Shown here piece by piece: positions 18,962-30,500 of a stretch of 64,000 bases of DNA (positions are counted from its first letter, which is position 1; every line of letters begins with the position of its first letter). The position numbers and the translations under genes were made by a program. The notes below the pieces were generated by a model. It had not been told where the DNA came from and made no database searches. It saw nothing but the letters and a program-made list of their open reading frames with translations. Origin of the DNA: Clostridium cavendishii DSM 21758 (GTDB lineage: Bacteria > Bacillota > Clostridia > Clostridiales > Clostridiaceae); assembly GCF_900141845.1 (NCBI RefSeq), contig NZ_FQZB01000011.1:186001-250000 (forward strand). The letters are read 5' to 3'.

Positions 18962-19885
18962 ATTCTAATCTTAAGATAATCTAAAGTTTCACATAAACAC
19001 TATTAATGCTTAATTAAAGTCCACTTTTCGTTTTTCTCAATATTATTATATTTATATTTTTAATGAATTCTTTGTTAACTACTTTTGAAATAATATTTTT
19101 TAATTCATTTTTATTAATTCAAAAATTAAAATAATTTTTTACCATATATTTTAATCATATACTTTAGTTAACATATGTTTTTTATTATTAAACTACAATA
19201 ATAAAAAATAAGTATCAACTCAGTTTTATATCTTTTTGAAAGTTTCTCTTATTTTTTGCATAGCTTCGCCCTTTCACTTATCCTAATTAATAAGCTAAAA
19301 ACCTTTTCTTCTATGTTCCTTAACAGTAATCAACGTGACCCAGCAACGATTAATAACTAATAAGTGCTTTTTTGTCATTTCTATTGTAATAATATGTATT
19401 ATTATATTATTATTATACATATTTTTTGGTTTTTTGTAAATATATTGTCAAATATTAATTTAATTTATTTTTTAGAATATATTGTATAACAATTAAATAT
19501 GATGTATAATTTTATATTTTTTCCATTATAATATACAATATATAATATATATGTATTTTTTATATTTATCTAAACATAGATACTTATTTCTTTCAAAGAC
19601 TAATTACATAAAAGAAGGGCCTTAATAATGGTGAGAACAATAATCCAAGTATCTACACTAAATAGTTATATGATAAAAAAATTAATTTATTTGTAAAATA
19701 TACTAAATTTTTATTAAATACTATAACATTAAATAATTGGGCTTATACCAGAAAATCCACAGTATACGTTAATTTTAAAATTCAAACTTATATCTATGTC
19801 AAATTTAATCTTAACTAACTTAGCCATCAATAATTTTCATATTATTTCTTCAAACCTCTTTACATTATAGTAATATCTACATTAT
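18962..19885. other. Non-coding AT-rich stretch downstream of carB
   Basis: I see no convincing gene in these ~920 bases. An AT-only 9-bp palindrome (19391-19423) is followed by T-rich sequence on the plus strand. The stretch 19250-19370 is less AT-rich than its surroundings and could be decayed coding sequence, but no frame is recognisable. It marks the junction between carAB and the second cluster block. Confidence 0.5.
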
Positions 19886-22800
19886 TCATAAATTTTTAAC
19901 TTTCAAATTTTTAGAACTAATATTTCTACTTTTTATTTTCACAATACTATATAACATATCTAATGACGTTATCAGCTGAATATTATGTTCTACTGCAGAT
20001 CTTCTTACTTTAAATCCCTCTCTTGTTGAGTCGTTTCCCTTTGTTGGAGTGTTCACAACAAGGTCAATCTTCCCACTTTCTATAACTTCTAATATATTTG
20101 GATTTCCATCCTTTATTTTTCTTACTACCTCTACATCTATTCCTCTTTCTTTAATCATATTAGCTGTTCCTTCTGTAGCTACGAAAGTGTATCCTAAATT
20201 ACTTAAATCTTCAGCTATTTCAATAAATTCTTCTTTATCATTATTGCTTATAGTCGCTAAAATCCTCTTGCTCTTCTTCGTAAAATATATTCCTGCTCCT
20301 ACAAAACCCTTAAATAACGCCTCTTCAACAGTGCGTCCTATCCCTAAAACTTCCCCCGTTGATTTCATCTCTGGTCCTAAACTTACTTCAACCATTGATA
20401 ATTTATTAGTTGAGAACACTGGAACCTTAACTGATACAAGTTCTGGCTCTTTGTATATATCAATGCCATAGTCCAAATCTATTAGTTTGTATCCCATAAT
20501 AACCTTTGTTGCTATATCAACTATAGGTATTCCTGAAACTTTACTTATATAAGGCACTGTTCTACTTGCCCTTGGGTTAACTTCTATTACATACAGGTCT
20601 CCCTTAAACTCTATAAACTGAATATTTACCATCCCTATAACATTTAGTTCTAAGGCAAGTTTCCTTGAGTAATCTAAAACTTTATCTCTTATTTCCTTGT
20701 TTATAGTTTGAGGAGGATATATTGTTGATGAATCTCCAGAATGTATACCAGCTCTATCTAAATGTTCCATTATTCCAGGTATTAGTATGTTCTCTCCATC
20801 ACATATTGCATCAACTTCTATCTCCTTCCCTAGTAGGTATCTATCTATAAGAACTGGGTTCTTACAATCTCTTACGAAGGAATCTTCTAGATACTCTTTT
20901 AATTCTTTTTCACCATAAGTTATCTCCATACCTTGACCCCCTAATACATAAGATGGTCTAACCAGTACTGGATATCCTAACTTCTGTACCTCCATCAAGC
21001 CTTCTTCCGTACTCCAAACAGCTTTTCCTTTTGGTCTATTTAAGTTTAGCTTTTCTAATATTTCTTCAAACTTCTCCCTGTCTTCTGCCTCATCTATGTA
21101 CTTTGGAAGAGTTCCAATTATAGGTATATTTTTATGTTCTAAGAATTTAGCAAGCTTTATAGCTGTTTGACCTCCAAATTGAAGAATTACTCCTAATGGT
21201 TTTTCCTTTTCTATTATATTTAATATATCTTCTTTAGTTAGTGGTTCAAAATAAAGTCTATCTGATATATCAAAGTCAGTTGATACTGTTTCTGGGTTAT
21301 TGTTTATTATTATTGTTTCTATCCCCATTTTTCTTAGTGATTTTATACAATGAACTGAAGCATAGTCAAACTCTATTCCTTGACCTATTCTTATAGGCCC
21401 TGATCCTATAACTATTACTTTCTTTTTATTGCTAAATTCAACCTCATCTTTTACTCCATAAGCTGAGTAAAAATATGGAGAAACTGCTTCAAATTCTCCA
21501 CCACAAGTATCAACCATGTTGTATCCTGGCTTTATGTTCCATATATGTCTTAACTCACATACACTTTCTGGACTTACTCTTAAAAAGTCTGCTATAGCTT
21601 TATCCGAGAATCCTTTTTTCTTTAGCTCAAATAGCCATTCTTTATTCAAGCTATCTATTGTTGAGTCTTTTAATCTTTCTTCTTGCTCAACTATATATTT
21701 AATCTTCTCTCCAAAAAATCTATCTACACCTGCTATTTCAACTACCTTTTCTAGCGAATGGCCTCTCCTTATCATTTCAGCTAAGACAAATAACCGCTCA
21801 TCATCTGGAATCATAACCCTTTCCTTTAACTTTTCTAAGCTTAAGCTTCTTACTTCCTTATGTTCTAAAGAATATTGTCCTATTTCTAATGAACGAACTC
21901 CTTTTAAAAGTGCCGCTTCAAAATTAGAGCCTATTGCCATAACTTCACCTGTTGCCATCATCTTTGTTCCAAGAATTCTATTTGCTTTCTTAAACTTATC
22001 AAACGGCCATTTTGGTATCTTTACAACCACATAATCTAATGTAGGTTCGAAACATGCATATGTCTTTCCTGTTACTGCATTCTTTATTTCATCTAAGTTA
22101 TATCCTAATGCAATCTTTGCAGCAACCTTTGCTATTGGATATCCTGTTGCCTTTGATGCAAGAGCTGATGATCTTGAAACTCTTGGGTTTATTTCTATGA
22201 CTTCATATTTAAAACTTGTTGGATGTAAAGCAAATTGAACGTTACATCCACCCTCTATGCCTATAGAGTTTATTATATCTATTGATGCCGTTCTAAGCAT
22301 TTGATATTCCTTATCTGAAAGTGTTTGTGATGGTGCTACAACTATTGAGTCACCAGTATGAACTCCAACTGGGTCTATATTTTCCATGTTACATATCGTG
22401 ATACAGTTTCCTTGACCATCTCTTATAACTTCATACTCTACTTCTTTCCAACCCTTAACACTCTTTTCAAGTAGAACTTGACCAACAGGACTTAAGTTTA
22501 ATCCACTGGCTAATATTTCCTCTAAAGTTTCCTTGTTTTCTGTTATTCCTCCACCAGTTCCCCCTAGTGTATAAGCTGGTCTAACTATAACAGGATATCC
22601 TATAACTTCTGCAAATTCTAATCCTGACTTTAAATCAATTACTATCTTTGATTCTATTATAGGTTGACCTATTTGTTCCATAACTTGTTTGAATAACTTT
22701 CTATCTTCACCTTTTTTTATTGACTCTATAGACGTTCCTATAACTTTAACTCCATACTTTTTAAGTATCCCTTTATCATTAAGCTTAACAGTAATGTTTA

Positions 22801-23086
22801 AGGCGGTTTGTCCACCCATTCCAGCAAGAACACTATCTGGCCTTTCTTTTTCTATTATCTTCTCAAGAAATTCAACTGTAAGTGGTTCTATATAAACCTT
22901 ATTTGCTATTTCTTTATCAGTCATTATTGTAGCTGGGTTAGAGTTCACTAACACAACTTCTATTCCCTCTTCCTTTAGAGCACTACATGCTTGAGTTCCT
23001 GAATAGTCAAACTCAGCAGCTTGCCCAATTATTATTGGACCTGAACCTATAACTAAGACCTTTTTTATATCTTTATTTAATGGCAT
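19886..23086 (-). CDS. carB: Carbamoyl-phosphate synthase large subunit
   Basis: A 1066-aa protein, full length for CarB. It has two homologous ATP-grasp halves: the first begins VLVIGSGPIIIGQAAEFDYSG, the second repeats VIGSGPIRIGQGIEFDYAS near residue 555. A C-terminal regulatory (MGS-like) domain follows from ~940. It makes carbamoyl phosphate from bicarbonate, ATP and ammonia delivered by CarA. It looks fully functional. Normally it serves pyrimidine and arginine synthesis, but here it lies within a biosynthetic cluster and is the last gene before a terminator. Supply of carbamoyl groups to the product is possible. No carbamoyltransferase is visible in the window, so housekeeping use remains equally possible. 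Confidence 0.97.
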   Translation of the reverse strand: MPLNKDIKKVLVIGSGPIIIGQAAEFDYSGTQACSALKEEGIEVVLVNSNPATIMTDKEIANKVYIEPLTVEFLEKIIEKERPDSVLAGMGGQTALNITVKLNDKGILKKYGVKVIGTSIESIKKGEDRKLFKQVMEQIGQPIIESKIVIDLKSGLEFAEVIGYPVIVRPAYTLGGTGGGITENKETLEEILASGLNLSPVGQVLLEKSVKGWKEVEYEVIRDGQGNCITICNMENIDPVGVHTGDSIVVAPSQTLSDKEYQMLRTASIDIINSIGIEGGCNVQFALHPTSFKYEVIEINPRVSRSSALASKATGYPIAKVAAKIALGYNLDEIKNAVTGKTYACFEPTLDYVVVKIPKWPFDKFKKANRILGTKMMATGEVMAIGSNFEAALLKGVRSLEIGQYSLEHKEVRSLSLEKLKERVMIPDDERLFVLAEMIRRGHSLEKVVEIAGVDRFFGEKIKYIVEQEERLKDSTIDSLNKEWLFELKKKGFSDKAIADFLRVSPESVCELRHIWNIKPGYNMVDTCGGEFEAVSPYFYSAYGVKDEVEFSNKKKVIVIGSGPIRIGQGIEFDYASVHCIKSLRKMGIETIIINNNPETVSTDFDISDRLYFEPLTKEDILNIIEKEKPLGVILQFGGQTAIKLAKFLEHKNIPIIGTLPKYIDEAEDREKFEEILEKLNLNRPKGKAVWSTEEGLMEVQKLGYPVLVRPSYVLGGQGMEITYGEKELKEYLEDSFVRDCKNPVLIDRYLLGKEIEVDAICDGENILIPGIMEHLDRAGIHSGDSSTIYPPQTINKEIRDKVLDYSRKLALELNVIGMVNIQFIEFKGDLYVIEVNPRASRTVPYISKVSGIPIVDIATKVIMGYKLIDLDYGIDIYKEPELVSVKVPVFSTNKLSMVEVSLGPEMKSTGEVLGIGRTVEEALFKGFVGAGIYFTKKSKRILATISNNDKEEFIEIAEDLSNLGYTFVATEGTANMIKERGIDVEVVRKIKDGNPNILEVIESGKIDLVVNTPTKGNDSTREGFKVRRSAVEHNIQLITSLDMLYSIVKIKSRNISSKNLKVKNL

Positions 23087-23147
23087 ATTAACAATCTCCC
23101 TTCAATATTCTTATCTTCTCTAATTTTTTAACTAACGTAATGCTAAT

Positions 23148-24197
23148 TTATTTAATTAAAGCTAAGAATTTATCAAACAAGTAGTTACTTTCTTTGGGTC
23201 CCGGACATGCTTCTGGGTGAAATTGTACGCTGAATATAGATAATTCTTTATGTCTCATACCTTCAACTGTTCCATCATTAACATTTAAGTGTGTTATTTC
23301 CATCATTTTTGGTATTTTAGTAACTACATATCCATGATTTTGTGAAGTTACATATATTTTATTTTCTTCCAAGTCCTTTACTGGATGGTTAACACCTCTG
23401 TGACCAAACTTTAATTTTCCAGTATTACCACCTAAAGCCAACGCTAAAAGTTGATGTCCTAGACATATTCCTCCTATAGGTTTCTTTCCTATAAGCTGCT
23501 TTATAGTTTCTATAACTTCTCCTAAATCTTCCGGGTCTCCAGGTCCATTTGATAAAAACACTAAATCTGGGCTTAATCTCAATATTTCTTCACTACTTGT
23601 TAGTGCTGGAAGCACTGTTAATTTACAATTTCTCTTTTTGAAACTTCTAATGATATTTTCTTTTACTCCAAAATCCAATATAGCAACATGCTTTCCTTCT
23701 CCCTCTAAAACATAAGCTTCCTTTGTAGAAACTATTTTTACTGCTTCTTTGTTCGAGAATTTACTTATTAAGCTTCTAGCATCTTCCTCATATAAGTCTT
23801 TTGTTGTTATTATACCTTTCATAGTTCCATAATTTCTTAAAACTTTAGTTAATGCTCTTGTATCTATTTCCTCAAGTCCCATTACTTTGTTTTCTTTAAG
23901 ATATGCATCTAATGACAATTCATGTCTCCAATTACTTGGTATATTACATTTTTCTCTTACTATAAAACCTTTAACTTTTAGACTTTTCGATTCTAAATCT
24001 TCTAAGTTTAATCCATAATTACCTATTAGGGGATAGGTCATAGTAACTATCTGACCATAATATGATGGATCTGTTAGTATTTCTTGGTATCCAGTCATTC
24101 CTGTGTTGAAAACTACTTCTCCTACAGTGTCTTTTAGATATCCAAATACTTTTCCTTCAAACACCATACCATTTTCTAATATTAACTTCCCAACCAT
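23148..24197 (-). CDS. carA: Carbamoyl-phosphate synthase small subunit (glutaminase)
   Basis: A 349-aa CarA, started at the ATG at 24197 because AGGAGG lies just upstream. The longer frame from 24221 would include that site. The N-terminal CarA domain (GMTGYQEILTDPSYYGQ) is followed by a class I glutaminase with the nucleophile Cys in GGICLGHQLLALALGG and the His-Glu pair in FHPEACPGP. It supplies ammonia to CarB, whose gene follows after 61 bp. Only about 110 bp separate it from the upstream peptidase/exporter gene, so read-through from the cluster is likely. I recognised no PyrR-type leader. Confidence 0.96.
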   Translation of the reverse strand: MVGKLILENGMVFEGKVFGYLKDTVGEVVFNTGMTGYQEILTDPSYYGQIVTMTYPLIGNYGLNLEDLESKSLKVKGFIVREKCNIPSNWRHELSLDAYLKENKVMGLEEIDTRALTKVLRNYGTMKGIITTKDLYEEDARSLISKFSNKEAVKIVSTKEAYVLEGEGKHVAILDFGVKENIIRSFKKRNCKLTVLPALTSSEEILRLSPDLVFLSNGPGDPEDLGEVIETIKQLIGKKPIGGICLGHQLLALALGGNTGKLKFGHRGVNHPVKDLEENKIYVTSQNHGYVVTKIPKMMEITHLNVNDGTVEGMRHKELSIFSVQFHPEACPGPKESNYLFDKFLALIK

Positions 24198-24309
24198 AAA
24201 TACATCCTCCTGCACAAACAAACTAATAAATCATATACTCTCCATTAAATATTCTTCATAATATTTTTTATTAATATGTATTATCGTTATAATCTTAAAA
24301 TTTATCAAA

Positions 24310-27300
24310 TCAATACAACTTTCCCATCCCCATCTTTATAACCTTATCAGCTGAACTAAAATATTGCTCATCATGTGTTATTGCTATAACACATCTTCCC
24401 CTTTCTTTAAGCTCTGGGAGTAGGGTATTGTAGAAAAACAACCTAAATTCTGGATCTTGGTCTGCTGCCCATTCATCAAATAAGTATATAGGCTTGTCTT
24501 CTAAATATGATATAAGTAATGCTAATCTCTTTTTCTGACCTGTTGATAATTTAGTTGTACTAAATTTTCCGTCTTCAATTTTAACTTTTTTATCAAGCTG
24601 TAACACTTCTAAATATTTCTGAATTTCTTCTTCTTTCCTTTGCCATTCTATACCATATAACTTATCAAACAAATAAAAATCTGAAAAAATAGTAGTATAA
24701 TTCTCACTCAATTTTTTCGGTTCCAACTTATTTCCATCTAAAGTTATATATCCTTTAGTTTCTTCATATAATCCAGTTAATAACTTAGCTAAAGTTGACT
24801 TACCACTACCATTCCCACCTGTTATAAATGTTATTTCTCCAGACATAAAAGAATGACTTATTGGTCCAATTCTAAAGCCTTTACCATCTTCTTTTTCGTA
24901 TTCATATTCTATCTCATGTAATTGAAGTTTGAAGTTATCTTTCATAGAATCATTCTCGCTAACTAAATCACCATTGTCTAAAACATACAGTTCGTTAATT
25001 AAACTATTAATTCTCTTTAAACTTATTCTAACTTCTATAGCAGTAGGTATAGTATCTAATATTCCATGAACAGGTCCTGTCATATACAAAAGTATGAAAA
25101 CATAACTTGCTACGCTTATGCTTTCTAAATTCTTTAAAATTAATGGGAAAATCAATGCTATAGCTCCTATTGCAAGGGTAAACAATAGTTCACCTATTAC
25201 AAACATATTTGCAAAAGCTAATGATGATTTTCCTCTTTCAGTTTTATATTTTTTGCAGGTGCTTTTCATATCTTCTTGGAACTCATACTTTTTCTTTTTA
25301 TTAAGACTCAGCTCTTTAAACCCACCTATTAGATCATTAATAAATTTAAAAAATGAGCTTTGAAGATCTCTAGCTTCCTCTCCAATTTTATTTGCATATC
25401 TGCCTACTAAATAATAGATACTTGAGATTATTAATATTATTAATAAGGCTAAGAATAATGCATATATATTTATACATCCTAAATATATAAAACAACATAT
25501 AAGAGTAACTGTACTTGTAATTCCACTAATTAAAATATTTACGAATCTACTCATGGTTTCAGTATCATTATTTAAAGTAGATTGAATTCTTCCTTTTTCA
25601 ATTTTTTCAAATTTATTATAAGGTGCTTTTAATATATGCTTAACGATTTCCATTCTTTTTGAGTAAACTATACTATTTGTTATGTCTATTAGCTTTCTTC
25701 TTATAATTTTTTGACCATAAACATATAAGATTATTCCTAAAACAAAGTATATTAATAGCTTCAATTTCATACTATTATCACTATTTATAGACATATTTAT
25801 CGTGAAAATTATAAGTGCATTTCCAAATCCACTTGCAATACTTAATAATGACAATATTAATAAAGACTTATCATCTTTTTTTTTAAAAAAACTTATTAAT
25901 AAAGCATATATATACGCTGTCCAAATACTTGTATAAAATAGATACAGAGCAATTTTTATACTATTAGGAACCCATACAAATACAAAATTCCATGATACTC
26001 CTTTATATAAAATATATGGAATTGAATAGATGCAATAGCTTATTCCTAATACAAACATTAAAGAAATAAGAATCTTCACAAAACTTTGTACAGATATTCT
26101 TGTGAAATTTCTTTCCTTTATTATTATTTCTCTAATTGATTTAACCATAAAATACAATGTACTTATTATAACTAAACTTGAAAAACATATAATGAATATA
26201 GATATATTATCCACTCTCTTATTAAAATCTCTTATGTTTATATTAGAATAATCTTTGCCTTTTAGTATTTCATTAACCACTCTACAAATAAATTGTACAT
26301 AGTCTGAATTAGTGTTACTTAATACTGCTACTCCAACTTTTTTCTCTGGTTCAAAGGTTATAAATGAAGAATAATTAGGATTAGCTGCTCCATGTGAAAT
26401 TCTCCCTCCTATATCTTGATAAATATCCCATCCTGCAGCATATGATGCTCCATCAATATCAGGTGCAATTGTTCTATTTGGTTCATGTGACCTTTTAACC
26501 AAATTATCATCAAAATTAGACTCTTTTGATGTTCCCATCTGAATTTTAAGCCACTTGGCCATATCTTCACCATTAGTTATGATATATCCTGCTGGCTTAT
26601 TTCCTCTATAGACTGGGGCATCATAACTTCTTGGTTTCAAAAATTCTAACTTGTAACCTGTTGCTATTTCATTAATGACATTTTCATTTTTAAATAAATA
26701 AGTATTATTTAATCTAGCAGGTTTCATCACGTTTTCTTCCATATATTTTTCGTAACTTAATCCTGAAACTTTTTCTATTATTAATCCTAATACATCATAA
26801 TTTATTGTTGCATATTGGAACTTTTCACCTGGCTTGCTATCAAGCTCTATACCAACCAGCGTTTTAACTGTTTGCTCTAATGCATTATCTTCATTTGAAA
26901 CCGGAATTTTATCTATACTTTTAAAAGGTATTCCACTTGAATGATGTAGTAATTGTTCTAAAGTTATATTAGTATCTTCTCCTTTGTAATTTATCTTAAA
27001 CCAAGGTATATACTTAGATACATTTTCATTAAGCTTAACCAATCCATCTTGTTCCAGCTTTAAAATTCCTAGTGCTGTAAAAGCTTTACTAGTAGATCCT
27101 AATTCAAATAATGTTTTATCTGTAACCGGAGTTTTATTCTTAATATCTGAGTATCCAAAGCCTTTCTGATAAATAGTTCTATCATCCTTTACTATAGTTA
27201 TGGATAGCCCTGGAATTTTACCATTGTCCATATTTTCTTGTATAAACTTTTCTATCTCTATACTTTCATCTTGTGTCAATAAATCTATTGCTCCATTACT

Positions 27301-27384
27301 TTCTCCAGCAAATACAAATGTTGATGATAGCATTACACTTATAAAAACACTAAATATAACTAATAGTTTATTTATCTTTCTCAT
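24310..27384 (-). CDS. D-Asn prodrug peptidase fused to ABC exporter (ClbP/ZmaM-like)
   Basis: A ~1024-aa membrane protein. The ATG at 27384 is best spaced from AAGGAG. A signal peptide/TM anchor (~5-27) leads an extracytoplasmic S12 (beta-lactamase fold) peptidase domain, ~35-370: SxxK nucleophile STSK (Ser ~97, Lys ~100), the YxxxNY tyrosine (~191) and an SHGAANP motif. Several TM helices follow (~400-500), then an ABC exporter TM region and a nucleotide-binding domain (~820-1024) with GGNGSGKST, LSTGQKKR and YLFDEW motifs, of the cyclic-peptide exporter type. ClbP and XcnG remove N-acyl-D-Asn during export. From memory, ZmaM of zwittermicin combines peptidase and ABC exporter in this way. 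The Asn-epimerising NRPS directly upstream strongly supports the same role. It should also give self-protection. Confidence 0.9.
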   Translation of the reverse strand: MRKINKLLVIFSVFISVMLSSTFVFAGESNGAIDLLTQDESIEIEKFIQENMDNGKIPGLSITIVKDDRTIYQKGFGYSDIKNKTPVTDKTLFELGSTSKAFTALGILKLEQDGLVKLNENVSKYIPWFKINYKGEDTNITLEQLLHHSSGIPFKSIDKIPVSNEDNALEQTVKTLVGIELDSKPGEKFQYATINYDVLGLIIEKVSGLSYEKYMEENVMKPARLNNTYLFKNENVINEIATGYKLEFLKPRSYDAPVYRGNKPAGYIITNGEDMAKWLKIQMGTSKESNFDDNLVKRSHEPNRTIAPDIDGASYAAGWDIYQDIGGRISHGAANPNYSSFITFEPEKKVGVAVLSNTNSDYVQFICRVVNEILKGKDYSNINIRDFNKRVDNISIFIICFSSLVIISTLYFMVKSIREIIIKERNFTRISVQSFVKILISLMFVLGISYCIYSIPYILYKGVSWNFVFVWVPNSIKIALYLFYTSIWTAYIYALLISFFKKKDDKSLLILSLLSIASGFGNALIIFTINMSINSDNSMKLKLLIYFVLGIILYVYGQKIIRRKLIDITNSIVYSKRMEIVKHILKAPYNKFEKIEKGRIQSTLNNDTETMSRFVNILISGITSTVTLICCFIYLGCINIYALFLALLIILIISSIYYLVGRYANKIGEEARDLQSSFFKFINDLIGGFKELSLNKKKKYEFQEDMKSTCKKYKTERGKSSLAFANMFVIGELLFTLAIGAIALIFPLILKNLESISVASYVFILLYMTGPVHGILDTIPTAIEVRISLKRINSLINELYVLDNGDLVSENDSMKDNFKLQLHEIEYEYEKEDGKGFRIGPISHSFMSGEITFITGGNGSGKSTLAKLLTGLYEETKGYITLDGNKLEPKKLSENYTTIFSDFYLFDKLYGIEWQRKEEEIQKYLEVLQLDKKVKIEDGKFSTTKLSTGQKKRLALLISYLEDKPIYLFDEWAADQDPEFRLFFYNTLLPELKERGRCVIAITHDEQYFSSADKVIKMGMGKLY

Positions 27385-27502
27385 AATACTCATTACTCCT
27401 TGCATAATTATTTTCTACTCTCACATACCACTTGAAATAATAGTAGGATTTAATTAACTGAACTTTATAATTTAACTATAATCACATCTTAGTATGTAAA
27501 CA

Positions 27503-30500
27503 TTAATCAAACAGCACATCTAAATCCTCCTGCGAAATATCTACAGAAGCAAAATCTGATGGAGTAAATTCTTTTACATCTTTGTTCATGCATTTTTCTT
27601 TAATTAATTTTAATGTACTTATATAAGTATCTATTAATTTTTGAATTGTTTCTTCATTAAATTTATTCTTACTGTAGGTAACATTTATTTTTAATTCTTT
27701 ATTCACTATCATGGCTACTATATCAATTAATGCTGTTAACGAATTTTCTTCATCGCTATTTAGCCCAAATTCAATACTAGATAAACTTAACTTTTCTTTA
27801 TTCACAATATTATCAAAATCACCTAGGTAGTTGAACCTTACAAGTTTATTTTGTAATTCAGCTATTTGATTTTTTAAGAATCTAATAGTTCCATAATTAA
27901 ATCCTTGATTCGGTATATTTCTTAGTTGTTCTTTTATAGACTTTATGTTTCTTTCTATATCATTAGATTCAACTTTGAAATATGCTGGGTACATACTTGT
28001 AAACCATCCTACAGTTCTTGATATATCAATATCACCACCTATATTCTCTCTTCCGTGTCTTTCAAATTCGATTACTACCTCATCATTCTTCGTTATACTA
28101 TTGATAGTAAGAATTAGTGCCATAACTAATACTTCATTTAGATTCATACTATAAATTTCATTTACACCCTCTATTAAAGAATTTAGTGTATCTGCATCTA
28201 AAATTCCCTTGAACTCTTGTGATGTCTTCACTATATCTTTACCTTTATTAAAGTCTATTGGATAGTTAAAGTTACTATTATAAATATTGTTCCAATAGGA
28301 TATTTCATTTTGAAAATCTTTTTTACTATATGTTATTAGTTCATTAGACCATTCTTTAAATGAGTAAGTTTTCATTGGTAACGATATTTCATTTCCTTTT
28401 TCTAAATTATTTAATATAGTTACAAAATCATTTAATATTACTCTCCAAGATACTCCATCCACTACTAAATGATGAGCTATGAATAATAAAGCTTGTTTTT
28501 TATCTTCTAAGTCAAACATAATTACATTAAATAAAAGACTATCCTCTATATCAAAACTAACATTAGCCTTATCAATTAAATATTCAACATTCTTAAATTC
28601 TTCATCATAATAAACTTCCTTTAAATCAATATATCTAAATGCTTCTATTACATTTAAATGTTTGTCATTATAGTATAATTTCTTAGTCTTCCTATTATAG
28701 TTAATTCGTAATCCATCATGATGTTTAACTAAGTTGTTTACAGCTATAATAACCTTCTTTATATCTAAGCATTTGTTATATTCTAATAATACATATTGAT
28801 TATATAAATTTTCATTTTCAAATTTTTGATTAAAGAACCATTCTATAATGGGGGTATTTTCTATTTCTCCATAACTTTCATCTTGACTTATATTTACTGT
28901 TTCTTTCCCCGTTTCTATGGCTTCTGCTATTTTTTGAATAGAATCGTAAGATAGAATATCTTTTACTTTAATGGTTAACCCCTTATTCTTAAGCTTCGAA
29001 GATATTTGAATAGCTTTTATAGAATCTCCTCCAAGTTGATAATAGTTGTCATTCATGCTTACATTCTCAACCCCTAATATCTCCTCAATAACCTTAACTA
29101 ATTCCTTTTCTGAAGAAGTACTATAGTTAACAAACTCCTTGGTAACATCTACCTTTTCCGGAAGTAATGAGTAATCAATTTTCCCATTTACGGTTAATGG
29201 TAGCCTATCCATAAATATAAAGTTAGTTGGTACCATATATTTAGGTAAAAATTTTAATAGCCATTCGTTTAATTCACTTTCATTAATTTGTCTATTCTTC
29301 ACAATATAGGCATTTAATAATTTATTTCCTAATAGATTTTCCTTAAATACAACAACAGCATCTTTAACAAATTCATTTTCAGTTAAATGTTTTTCTATCT
29401 CTCCTAATTCAATTCTATGACCTCTTATTTTTACTTGATTATCAACTCTACTCACATATTCAATAGTTCCATTTTCTAAATACCTTGCAGTATCTCCAGT
29501 CCTATACATCCTCTTTCCTTCTATAAATGGATTTTCAATAAATCTTTCCTTAGTTAACTCTTCTCTATTTAAATATCCTCTGGCAACACCATCTCCTGAT
29601 ACATAAAGTTCACCTACAAATCCTGTTGGAATTGCATTTAATTCATTATCTAGTATATATACTTGGACATTATCGACTGGATAACCTATTGGTACTGATA
29701 TACCCTGATTTTTTTCTTCATCATATTTGCATATCATACATCCTACCACAGTTTCAGTAGGTCCATATTCATTGTATATCTCTATATTCTTGCCAAAGCT
29801 ATTGTAAACTGCTTCTGCTAAATTTACTTTTAAATCTTCTCCTCCAACAATAAAACGCTTTATATTAGATTTTGTATTATCCATATCTTTTAGCAAAGTT
29901 AAATGTGCAGGAGTAAGCTTTAACACTGTTACTTTATTTTCTCTTAATATCTTATATAGAACAAATTCTGTTTCATCATTATCATAAACAACAATTTTAT
30001 TACCTGAAATTAATGGCGTAAATATAGATGTTATAGTTAAATCAAATGATATTGATGAATATAATGCCATTATTTCATTATCATCTTTTAAGTACATCTT
30101 ATTAGCCCACCATATATAATTTGTAAGACCTTTATGTTCAATCATTACGCCCTTTGGCCTTCCAGTTGAACCTGATGTATAGATAATATAAGCTAAATCA
30201 TCTAAATCATTAGTTTTCACTAAATTTTCTTTATTATATATATCTAAATTTATGTCTTTTACATTGATTACAGTTATTCTCGATTCAATAATCTCTTCTA
30301 TTTTTAAATTTGTTAATACTATATTACTTTTGGAATCTTCAATCATATAACTTATTCTTTCTATTGGATAACTTGGATCAATAGGTAGATATGCTGCTCC
30401 TGCCTTTAGAACTGCTAAAATGCTTACTATCAGATCTATTGAGTTAGTTTCAATAATTACTACAATGGATTTTTTATTTATTTCTTTTTCTCTTAAGTAA

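Noticed and set aside
19391..19423. Plus-strand terminator in the gap after carB
   Set aside because: The stem is made only of A and T apart from one pair, and no plus-strand gene precedes it.
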